In this document: positions 46,549-55,433 of the stretch, piece by piece
How positions within the stretch are numbered: position 1 is the stretch's first letter
Layout of the letters: the number at the start of each line of letters is the position of its first letter
Assembly (NCBI GenBank): GCA_006384855.1
Contig: VCJN01001642.1
Coordinates: 53,610 to 117,609 of the forward strand
Direction of reading: 5' to 3'
Source: Tetraselmis striata
Taxonomy: Eukaryota > Chlorophyta > Chlorodendrophyceae > Chlorodendrales > Chlorodendraceae
DNA length: 64,000 bases
Notes under the pieces: generated by a model
Databases searched by the model: none
Seen by the model: the letters and a program-made list of their open reading frames with translations, nothing else
What the model was told of the DNA's origin: nothing
Program-made: the position numbers and the translations under genes

Positions 46549-47006
46549 ATTGCGTCCCGAACCTCCCAATACATTATTCAGGCCGCACGCCCCGGCGGCC
46601 AATTACGTATTGGTAAGGTTATCGAGCGGACCGCTTCGGGCAACCGGGAATTTTGACAGGGTCGGAGCAATATTGCACTGCACAATATTACCATTTCACC
46701 CCCTTCCCCAACGACACATGGTCCGCAGTTTCGATCCGCAGAGCGCCGAAGCCGGGATTTTCATGTCAGTTTTTTGAAGGGGAAAAACATCCGCGTGCAT
46801 TTGCACAAATTTTAATCAAACCAGCCAATGCCGGAGAGACCCGCGACTTCTCGGCTCACTGTTGCAGGAAGGTCACGAAATCGCCGTTTCCCGCCGGCTG
46901 CGGCCGCGGCAGGCGGGCGGAATCGTCTCAAGATCCCGGCCGCCGGATCGCGGTTTGCAGCAATGCCAAGCGATGCGAAGGGTGAGGCAGCGGAGTGACG
47001 AGGCCG
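46549..47006. promoter_or_regulatory. Long intergenic region with inverted repeat upstream of the FadL gene
   Basis: 458 bases without a gene. An inverted repeat AATATTG (46669-46675) and CAATATT (46683-46689) lies in an AT-rich stretch about 130 bases upstream of the FadL start and could be an operator. The right part, to the end of the RND gene, shows nothing recognisable. Confidence 0.45.
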
Positions 47007-50000
47007 TCACTCCGCTGCCTGCGACAGAGCCGGCGCGGGGTCCGTTTCGCGCTCTGTCGTGTCACGGGAACCGGCGGTGTCGGCTGTCGACGCACCATCG
47101 CGGTCAGACGCGGCCTGCGCGTCGCTCTTGTCGAGGCGGCGACGAAACCACAGGGCATAGAGCGCCGGCAGGAACACCAGGGTCAGCACGGTGGCCACCG
47201 TCAGGCCGCCGATCATGGCGATGGCCATCGGCCCCCAGAAGATGTTGGTCGTCAGCGGGATGAACGCAAGCACGGCCGCCAGGGCGGTCAGGATGACCGG
47301 GCGCGCCCGGCGCACGGTCGATTCCACGATCGCCTGGCGCATGGTCGCGCCGCCCGCCAAGTCGTGCTCGATCTGGTCGGCGAGGATCAGCGTGTTGCGC
47401 ATCACCATGCCGCCCAGCGCGATCACGCCGAGGATCGCGACAAAGCCGAAGGGCGCATCCGCGATCAGCAGGGCCGCCACCGCGCCAACGAGACCGAGCG
47501 GAAACGTCAGGAAGACGATCACCATCTTGGAAAAGGACTGCATCTGCAGCATGATCAACACGGCCATCGCAAGGAGCATCACCGGAAACACCTTGGCAAG
47601 TGCGGCATTGGCCTTGGCCGATTCCTCCGCTGCGCCGCCGGCGTCGATCCGGTAGCCGGGAGCCAACCCCGCCTCGATCTCCTTCATCTTCGGCAGGAGC
47701 GCGGCCGTTACGTCGGGCGCCTGCACGCCGGGCACGATGTCGGAGCGCACGGTCAGCACGGTCTCGCGGTTGCGGCGCCACAGGATCGGCTCCTCCGACA
47801 CATATTCGATGCGCGCGACCTGCGACACGGGCACCGCGCGACCGTCGCGCACGTTCAGGACCAGATCGCCAATGTCACCCAACTCGGCCCGTTCGCTCTC
47901 CGACGCCCGCACCACGACACCAACCGCATGCCGGCCATCGCGCAGGCTCGTCACCTGAACGCCCGACAGGAGCGCCTGCAGCGACTGCGCGATCTCGCGG
48001 GTCGACAGTCCAAGCGCGCGGGCGCGCTCCTGGTCGACCTCCAGCTTCACCGTCTTTACCTTCTCGCCCCACTGCAGTTCGGTGTTGCGGGTGTCGGGGT
48101 TGGCGCGCATCGCATCGCGCACCTTCGCCGCGATGGCCCGCACCTCCTCGCGGTCCTGCCCGACGACACGAAACTGCACCGGGAAGCCGACCGGCGGCCC
48201 GAGTTCAAGCTTGTTGGCCCGACCGCGCACGGAACTTTCGGAGGCCTCGAAGCGCGCCGTCAGGTCCTGCACCAGCCGCGTGGTGTGCTCCCCGCCCTTC
48301 GACTGGACAAGGATCAGCGCGTAGCTCGGGTTGGGAAGCGCCGGATTGTAGGCCAGGAAGAAGCGCGGCGCGCCGGCACCGATATAGGTGGTGAAATAGT
48401 CGACGTCCGGGCTCTTGGCGAGCAGCGCCTCAAGCTCGCGCGCGGCGCGTTCGGTCGCCGCGAAGGAAGCGCCTTCCGGCCCCTTGAGTTCGACCAGCAC
48501 TTCGGGCCGCGAGGAGTTCGGAAAAAACTGCTTCTTGACGAAGCCCATGCCATAGCCGGCCGTCACAAGCAGCGCGAAGGTCACCAGCACCACGGGAATG
48601 CGGAAGCGTACGGCTGCTTCGATCATCCGGCGCAGCCGGTTGTAGCCGCGGGTCTGATAAATCGCGTCCTCGTCGACGTCGCCCCGCGCCGCCGCGTGGC
48701 GCTCCAGCGACCGCGGCAGCAGCTTAAGTCCGAGATAGGGGGTGAAGATCACGGCGACGAACCAGGAAATGATCAGCGCCGCCGTCACCACCCAGAAGAT
48801 CCCGCCGGCGTATTCGCCAGCCGAGGACTGGGCGAAGCCGACGGGAAGAAACCCGGCCGCCGTCACCAGCGTGCCTGTGAGCATCGGAAAGGCGGTCGAT
48901 TCCCACGCGAAGGTCGCGGCGCGGAACCGGTCCCAGCCCTGCTCGATCTTCACCACCATCATCTCGATGGCGATAATCGCATCGTCGACCAGAAGCCCGA
49001 GAGACAGGATCAGAGCGCCGAGCGAAATGCGCTCCAGATCGATCCCCATCAACAGCATGACGACGAAGGTTCCCGCAAGCGTCAGCGGCACCGACAGCGC
49101 GACGATCACCCCGGTGCGAAAGCCGAGCGACAGGAACGACACGATCAGCACGATGGAGATCGCGGCGACGAATTTCAGCAGGAACTGCCCGATTGCCCCT
49201 TCAACCACCTCCGGCTGGTTTGACACCTGGTGCAGCTCGGCGCCGACCGGCAGGCGCGAGCGGATTTCCTGCGCCTTGACCGCCAGCCGCTCGCCAAGCT
49301 CCAGCACATTGCCGCCGTCGGCCATGGCGATCCCGAGCATGATGGCGTCCTGCCCGTTGTAGCGGGCGAGATAGCTTTGCGGATCGGCGATGCCCCGCCG
49401 CACGGTGGCGATATCGCCGAGCCGAAACGTCTCCTCGCCCGCCTTGACCGGCACGGCCGCGACGGCGCGCACGCCCCCGAGGCTGCCGCTGACGCGCACC
49501 TGCACCGTCTCGCTCGGCGTGTCGACAGAGCCTGAAGGAACCACAGCGTTCTGGGCGGCAAGCGCATCGAAGATCGCGGAGGCCGGAATGCCGAGGGTGG
49601 CAAGCTTGGCGTAGGAAATCTCAACAAAGATCTTCTGGTCCTGCTCGCCGAAGAGCTGGACCTTTTCCACCCCCGGAACCGACAGGAAGTTCTGGCGTGC
49701 CATTTCCGCAAGGTCGGAGACTTCCGTCCAGGTCGCATCCGGCGCGGTCAGCGCATGAACCTGAACGTAGACGTCGGAGTATTCGTCATTGAAGAAGGGA
49801 CCGAGCACATCCGGCGGCAGGTCGCGACGGATGTCGCCGACCTTCTTGCGCGCCTGATACCACAGGCCTTCCACGTCCTTGGGCGGCGTGGTGTCCTCGA
49901 GCACGATCTGCGTCGCCATGAAACCGGGCCGCGTGTAGGTCTCCAGCCGGCCCAGATGGGGAAGGGTCTGCAGCCGCGTCTCGATCCGGTCGGCGACCTG

Positions 50001-50192
50001 CTCCTGCATTTCCACCGCGCTCGCGCCCGGCCAGGCGGCGGTGACCACCATCACCTTGACCGTAAAGGCCGGGTCCTCGTTGCGCCCGAGATTGCCATAG
50101 GCCCAGATGCCGGCGGCCGCAGTCACCAGGATGAAGAAGAGCACCAGCGTCTGGTGCCGCAGCGCCAGGGCGGAAAGATTGAAGCTATTCAT
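47007..50192 (-). CDS. RND efflux transporter permease
   Basis: 1061 residues, inner-membrane pump of a tripartite exporter. The N-terminal TM1 (LVLFFILVTAAAGIWAYGNL) is followed by the porter domain and TM4 with the proton-relay pair in LGLLVDDAIIAIEMM. The second half repeats the layout. It resembles the VexF/HAE1-like group. The ATG overlaps the adaptor's stop by four bases. No outer-membrane channel gene is linked, so it probably uses a shared TolC. Confidence 0.93.
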   Translation of the reverse strand: MNSFNLSALALRHQTLVLFFILVTAAAGIWAYGNLGRNEDPAFTVKVMVVTAAWPGASAVEMQEQVADRIETRLQTLPHLGRLETYTRPGFMATQIVLEDTTPPKDVEGLWYQARKKVGDIRRDLPPDVLGPFFNDEYSDVYVQVHALTAPDATWTEVSDLAEMARQNFLSVPGVEKVQLFGEQDQKIFVEISYAKLATLGIPASAIFDALAAQNAVVPSGSVDTPSETVQVRVSGSLGGVRAVAAVPVKAGEETFRLGDIATVRRGIADPQSYLARYNGQDAIMLGIAMADGGNVLELGERLAVKAQEIRSRLPVGAELHQVSNQPEVVEGAIGQFLLKFVAAISIVLIVSFLSLGFRTGVIVALSVPLTLAGTFVVMLLMGIDLERISLGALILSLGLLVDDAIIAIEMMVVKIEQGWDRFRAATFAWESTAFPMLTGTLVTAAGFLPVGFAQSSAGEYAGGIFWVVTAALIISWFVAVIFTPYLGLKLLPRSLERHAAARGDVDEDAIYQTRGYNRLRRMIEAAVRFRIPVVLVTFALLVTAGYGMGFVKKQFFPNSSRPEVLVELKGPEGASFAATERAARELEALLAKSPDVDYFTTYIGAGAPRFFLAYNPALPNPSYALILVQSKGGEHTTRLVQDLTARFEASESSVRGRANKLELGPPVGFPVQFRVVGQDREEVRAIAAKVRDAMRANPDTRNTELQWGEKVKTVKLEVDQERARALGLSTREIAQSLQALLSGVQVTSLRDGRHAVGVVVRASESERAELGDIGDLVLNVRDGRAVPVSQVARIEYVSEEPILWRRNRETVLTVRSDIVPGVQAPDVTAALLPKMKEIEAGLAPGYRIDAGGAAEESAKANAALAKVFPVMLLAMAVLIMLQMQSFSKMVIVFLTFPLGLVGAVAALLIADAPFGFVAILGVIALGGMVMRNTLILADQIEHDLAGGATMRQAIVESTVRRARPVILTALAAVLAFIPLTTNIFWGPMAIAMIGGLTVATVLTLVFLPALYALWFRRRLDKSDAQAASDRDGASTADTAGSRDTTERETDPAPALSQAAE

Positions 50193-51342
50193 TGCAGGGC
50201 TCCGACCAGGACGGGGTCGGAGGGCGCACGCTCGACCACCCGCACCTCAAGCTCCGGATCGAGACGATGGACGCCCATGCTGACAACGGTCATGCCCGGC
50301 TTCAGCTCGCCCTCGACGATGGCGCGTTCGGCCTCGATACGCAGGACCTTGACGGCGACCGGCGTCACGCGGCGGTCGCCGGGAGCGGCCTGCCAGACAT
50401 AGGCGGATTCGTCCCGGTACCACACGGCGGACAGCGGAACGGCAACGCCCGCCGCCTGCCCCGGCGGATCGAGGTGAACCGTCGCGGTCATGCCGAGCCG
50501 CGCCAGACCGTGCGGATCCTCGACCTCGAACCGCGCGGTAAAGGTCCGCGCCGCCTGATCGGCTTGCGGCGACAATTCGCGCAAGCGGGCGGGAAAGGTC
50601 TTTCCCGGAAGCGCCCACAACGTCACGCTGGCGCTCGCCTGCGAAACCGCCGCGACATGCGCTTCGGGCACGGCGACTTCCGCCTCGCGACCAAGTGCGG
50701 CCGCGATCCGGACCACAGGCTGGCCAAGGGCGACAACCTCGCCGGGCTCGGCGAGGACGGCGGTCACAACGCCGGCGACATCTGCCTGCAGTTCGGTGTA
50801 GGCGCGCTGGTTTTCCGCAAGCAGCCGACGCTCGCCGGCGGCCTTCAGCGCCTCGGCGGCCGCATCGGCGGCGGCCTGAGCGGCATCGAGCGAAGCCTGG
50901 CTAACGTGCCCTTTTTGCTTGAGGGTCTTGATGCGCTCCAACGCATCGGCCGTGCGGTCCGCCTCGGCGCGCGCGGCCCGTTCCTGCGCCTGCTCGGCGC
51001 TGAGCGCGGCCTCGAAATCCGTTGCGTCAAGCCGGGCGATGACATCGCCGCCTCGACCCGGTCGCCGATGTCCACCTCCCGATGGGAGAGCTTTCCGCCG
51101 ACGCGAAACGCGACCGGCGCATCGCTGCGGGCGCGGATGGTCCCCGAATAGGACAGACCGGCGCTTCTTGCCGCTGCTACCTGCTCGACCCAGACGGTCG
51201 GCGGCGGCGCATCGGCGGTGTCAGACGCCGGTTCGGGCTGACAGGCAGCAAGAAGCAGACCCGACACGGCCATCGCAAGGGCGATCCGGGGAGCGGGCCG
51301 ACCCGGCCAGGCGCGAAAAACGAAGGCGCTTCGATGCATCAT
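50189..51342 (-). CDS. RND periplasmic adaptor lipoprotein (HlyD family), one frame break
   Basis: About 384 residues once corrected. Lipobox LLLAACQPEP; lipoyl domain in SGTIRARSDAPVAFRVGGKL; coiled-coil hairpin IKTLKQKGHVSQASLDAAQA to AENQRAYTELQADVAGVV; beta barrel and membrane-proximal domain to VERAPSDPVLVG. One missing base at 51049-51052 splits it. AGGAG precedes the twin ATG at 51342/51339. Co-transcribed with the RND pump. Confidence 0.87.
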
Positions 51343-51435
51343 GCTGCTCCTGAGACCGTCAAAACACCGAAACCGTCGCCTTTCCGGGCGAAACGGCTCC
51401 GTCAACCGGGTCGAAGCCGAAGCGACCCGACGTCA

Positions 51436-51470
51436 GGAGATAAAGTCATCAAATGATGATTGTCAATAAT
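51436..51470 (-). promoter_or_regulatory. Efflux operon promoter with palindromic operator
   Basis: On the minus strand a consensus TTGACA (51466-51461) is followed 16 bases later by TTTATC (51444-51439), a weak -10. The perfect palindrome TCATC-AAAT-GATGA (51446-51459) fills the spacer. The divergent TetR-type protein is the obvious candidate to bind here and repress the pump. Confidence 0.55.
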
Positions 51471-51666
51471 CGTTAGAGAGTATATATCAACAGTCAGACA
51501 TTGACGCGCGCCACAGCGCCTCCCATGGTTCATGGATCCCCGGCAGAATGCCGGCGACCTGTATCGACGCCATTGCATGTCGCGCGAACGACAGCTTGGC
51601 GGGCAACACCCCGCTCCGCCGAATACGGCTGTTCAGCGCGCCCTTTGGACTTACAATGGGGTTTTC

Positions 51667-52399
51667 ATGGCAGAAGGATCGGAAGCAACGCAGATGACGG
51701 ATATGCTGGACACGACGAGATCCGACGGCTCGCAAGCGGCAACCCGCGACGGCACCGCAAGCAGCGCGGCGCATGAAACGCGCCAGCGCATCGTCGAGAC
51801 CGCGAACAAGCTTTTCCATGTCTACGGCTACCAGAAGACGACCGTCGCCGACATCGCCCGCGAGCTCGGCATGTCGCCGGCAAACGTCTATCGCTTCTTT
51901 GCCTCCAAGGCGGAGTTGACGAAAGCCGTGGCGGGCGTGGTGACGGGCCGGCCTGCATTCGGCAATGATCGGCGATGCGTCGTCGCAAGCGCAATCCTGC
52001 AGCGAGCGGCTGCGCGAGATGGTGCGCCGGCATTTCCACCACATGCGCGAACGCTATGCCGACAACCGCAAGATCCACGATCTGCTGGAAGCGGCGATGG
52101 AGGAAGCCTGGGACGAGATCGAGATCCACAAGGCCCGCATGCGCAGTGCTTTCGCCGAGGTGATCCGCGACGGGATCTCTCGGGGGGAATTTGCCGAGCA
52201 GGACGTCGAAACGTCGGCGATGCTGTTCCAGCATTCGCTGATCATGTTCTTCCATCCGGCGCTGATCGCGCAGACCTGCCGCTGCTTTGCCGAGGGCCAG
52301 CAGGATCACCTGTTCGAGCCGATGGTGGACTTTGCCCTCGCCGCCCTGCGCGACGGCCGCTACCGGGAGCTGCCGGCAGAACTCAAGCAGACCGCCTGA
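51667..52399 (+). CDS. TetR/AcrR family transcriptional regulator, one frame break
   Basis: 243 residues once corrected. The N-terminal helix-turn-helix is clear: RQRIVETANKLFHVYGYQKT, then VADIARELGMSPANVYRFFA. The C-terminal ligand domain (RERYADNRKIHDLLEAAMEE) is in another frame because of one extra base at 51944-51946. Divergent from the RND operon by 324 bases, it probably represses the pump through the palindrome at 51446-51459 and lets go when a drug binds. Confidence 0.85.
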
Positions 52400-52448
52400 T
52401 TCCCGTGATTGCTGCCCCTCACCGGGGAACCGTCCCCCGGACAGCGGA

Positions 52449-53647
52449 TCAGATCTCGCGCCCCTGAAGAAACAGCCGCGTCGATGCGGAACTCCAGGGC
52501 GCCAGGGTCTGCAGCGTGCGCATGTAGTTCTTGTAGATGTCGCGATCGAGACCGCCTGCATCGGCGAAACTCGCCACCACCTGAACTCCGGTGTTGCGCA
52601 GCGCCGCAAGGATTTCCGGCGGATAGGCGCGAACCTCGACCCCGTCCTCGGTCTTCAGCGCCTCGAAGGCCTGCGCGTTGCGCCAGTCGCTTTCGGCCAT
52701 CGACAGAAGCGTCTCGGCGCGGCAGGCGGCGATCACCACCGCCTTGAGGTCCTCGGCGAGCCCGTCGAAGGCAACCGAATTCACCAGCATCTCATTGGCG
52801 CCGTTGGGATCATGGAAGCCCGGCGCGTAGTACAGCTTGGGACACGCCGGCGAAGCCGAGCGCACGGTCGCTTGCCGGGCCAAGGAACTCCGCCGCATCG
52901 ATCAAGCCGCTGGACAGCGCCTGGACAAGTTCGCCGGGCGGGCAGGGACACGGGCGTCGCTCCGAGCCGGCGCATGATCTCGCCGCCCAGTCCCGGCATC
53001 CGGATCTTCAACCCGTTGAGGTCCTGAAGCGTCTCGACCGGCCGGGTGAACCAGCCCCCCATCTGCGCGCCGGTGTTTCCGGCGAGAAACGGCCGCACGC
53101 CATAGGGCGCATAAAGCTTGTCCCAGAGCGCCTGGCCGCCGGCCTGCTCGATCCAGGTCACATGCTCATGCGGCAGGAAGCCGAAGGGCACCGCGGTGAA
53201 GAACACGGCCGCCGGCATCTTCGCCTGCCAATAGGCGGACGCCGCATGGCCCATCTGTGCCGTGCCGGCGGAGACCGTGTCGAAGATGCCCGTTGCCGGC
53301 ACCAGCTCTCCGTCGGGAAACAGCCGCACGCGCATGCGCCCGCCGCTGAGCAGCGCGATGGCATCGCAGATGCGCTGTGCCGATTGCCCCGGACCTTCAA
53401 GATCCGCAGGCCATGCGGTCGCCATTTTCCATTCGATGGTGGTCTGGGCAAGGGCCGGTGCGGCCAGCCCGCTGGCAGCCGCTGCGCCCGCAAGCCCGAG
53501 CGCCGCGCGCCGCGAGATCGCGCCGCTGCTGCCGGCATCGACACGCCCCGATACGCAAGCCGACGACGACCCGCCCCCATGCGAACGTCGTCCGCTGCCA
53601 CCGTCGCCGGCCGGGTGCCGAGGCGGTTTCGCTCCATGGGTGGTCAT
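52449..53647 (-). CDS. TRAP transporter substrate-binding protein DctP type, two frame breaks
   Basis: 398 residues once corrected. A Tat-type signal (SRRAALGLAGAAAASGLAAP) precedes the binding fold: IEWKMATAWPADLEGPGQSA, RVRLFPDGELVPATGIFDTV, and GLKIRMPGLGGEIMRRLG, which carries the Arg that usually binds the substrate carboxylate. One extra base each at 52936-52938 and 52839-52841. No DctQ or DctM membrane subunits are adjacent. The start at 53647 is one option; the leader before the Tat motif is unusually long. Confidence 0.8.
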
Positions 53648-53926
53648 CGATCCTGTCCCGTCACCCTGCCGTATTCCGTCATCCTGCATGGTCCGTCACG
53701 CAGTTTCGATTGCAAAAACCGGTGAACCGGCGCCGACCTCTTGGCAGGTTCGGGCATGGGCCGCAACTTCGCAAGGCCCGCATCATTAAAATTTACCCAT
53801 GTTTACCAGGCAAGCGGCGCCGGGCGGGACAGCATCGACAACGCCCCTTGCTCCGCTTGAGCGGTTCCGCTTCACTGTCGGGCGATTCCCGCGCCCGCCG
53901 GCGCCCGCCCCGCTTGGGAGACGTTC

Positions 53927-54163
53927 ATGATTCCGTTCTTCGTGATGATCAAATGCCATCTGGGAAAAGCCTATCAGGTGGCCAATGCAATCGCCGACGC
54001 CGAGATCGCCTCGGAGATCTATTCGACGGCCGGGGACTATGACCTGATGGTGAAATTCTACGTCGACGACAACGCCGACATCGGCCATTTCGTCAATGAG
54101 AAGGTCCATCCCTTCGACGGCATTCAGGACACCAAGACGATCATCACATTCAAGGCGTTTTGA
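53927..54163 (+). CDS. Lrp/AsnC ligand-binding domain protein, DNA-binding domain absent
   Basis: 78 residues, only the RAM effector domain of Lrp regulators (MIPFFVMIKCHLGKAYQVAN to DTKTIITFKAF). Such stand-alone domains occur in many Alphaproteobacteria and may sense amino acids by oligomerising. Complete at this length. Followed by the convergent DMT gene. Confidence 0.88.
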   Translation: MIPFFVMIKCHLGKAYQVANAIADAEIASEIYSTAGDYDLMVKFYVDDNADIGHFVNEKVHPFDGIQDTKTIITFKAF

Positions 54164-54200
54164 GGCAGTCCCCTCCGGTCCCGGCGGGCAGACATGCCCG

Positions 54201-55160
54201 TCACACCTTGGAGGGCGTGACCGTCTGGCGTTCCTTGGAGCGGTCGAGACCGAGCTGGCGTTCGCGGTAGATCACGAAGACGCCCGCCCCGATGACGATG
54301 ACCGCCCCGGCCATGACCTCCAGCGTCGGCACTTCCGAAAACACCAGCCAGCCGACGATCACGGTCCAGATCATGGTCGTGTAGTCGAAGGGCGCGATCG
54401 TCGAGGCATCGGCGAAGCGATAGCTCGTGGTCAGCAGGATCTGCCCGATTCCACCGAACAAACCTATGGAGACGAGCATCAGCGCATCAGTGCCCGTCGG
54501 GACCGTCCAGCCGAAGGGCGCGCTTGCAAGTGACAGAAGCGCCATCACGCCGGTGAACCAGATCACAATGGTGGAGGTGCGTTCCGTATTGGTCAGGCGC
54601 CGCACGGTGATCATCGCCAACGCCATCGCCACCGCTGCCGCAAAGGCAAGCATGGCCCCTTCGGTGGTGCCTTGCGTCGGTGCGGTCGCCCCCAGATGCG
54701 GCGACAGGATGATGAGAATGCCCAAAAACCCGACGACGACCGCCGTCCAGCGGTAGAAGCGGACCTTTTCGCGCAGGATCACCGCAGCGAGCGCGACCGT
54801 GATCAGCGGCGCGGAAAAGCTGATCGCCGTTGCATCGGGCAGCGGCAGGCGGGCCAGAGCCGCAAACCACATTGCCATGGCCGAGCCGCCGATCAACGCC
54901 CGGCCGATATGCCCGAGCGGACGGCGCGTCTTGAACACCGACGGCCCCTCCCCCTGCCACCAGACCATCACGAGCACCGGGATCAGGCCGAAGAAGCTGC
55001 GCGCGAAGATGACCTCTCCCACCGGATAGCGGGCCTCCAGAAGCTTCACCAATGCGACCATGGCGGTGAACAGGAGCGTGGCGCCGATCTTCAGCGCGAT
55101 ACCGAGGCGGGGATTGTGCGAATTGAGGTCGCCGGACGCGGCGGCGGGTGTCGAGGACAT
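54201..55160 (-). CDS. DMT superfamily (EamA) transporter
   Basis: 319 residues, ten membrane segments in two EamA repeats (ALKIGATLLFTAMVALVKLL to VRRLTNTERTSTIVIWFTGV). GEVIFARSFFGLIPVLVMVW is the family motif in the first repeat. Exporter of amino acids or metabolites, substrate unknown. A second member of the family is at 58046. Confidence 0.88.
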   Translation of the reverse strand: MSSTPAAASGDLNSHNPRLGIALKIGATLLFTAMVALVKLLEARYPVGEVIFARSFFGLIPVLVMVWWQGEGPSVFKTRRPLGHIGRALIGGSAMAMWFAALARLPLPDATAISFSAPLITVALAAVILREKVRFYRWTAVVVGFLGILIILSPHLGATAPTQGTTEGAMLAFAAAVAMALAMITVRRLTNTERTSTIVIWFTGVMALLSLASAPFGWTVPTGTDALMLVSIGLFGGIGQILLTTSYRFADASTIAPFDYTTMIWTVIVGWLVFSEVPTLEVMAGAVIVIGAGVFVIYRERQLGLDRSKERQTVTPSKV

Positions 55161-55433
55161 GCGGGAAAATCCAACTCGAAATCAGTCGCGCGGTCCGTGA
55201 AGACCTCGCGGCTCACAGGGGAGAACACGAGCAAGGCTACCCGTTTTATTTATAGTATCAATAGGTTTCAGTCTCGACCCGTCTCGGCAGCTCTCCCTTG
55301 CGCGGGACGCATGGCGGGCAATCCGATCCGGTTTCCCCGGCCAAGGCGGCGCGCAAACGTCGCGCAGCCTTGGCCGCAACCGATATGCGGCTGCAGGTTT
55401 GTCCACAGCCGCGGAGGAACGCGGCTCGCGCCT
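55161..55433. other. Intergenic region
   Basis: 272 bases between the DMT start and the CoxL stop. Contains the likely promoter of the DMT gene in its AT-rich left part (55230-55260). No RNA or repeat recognised. Confidence 0.4.

Noticed and set aside
46995-49223. 742-residue open frame antisense to the RND pump
   Set aside because: Shadow frame; the opposite strand encodes a complete RND permease.
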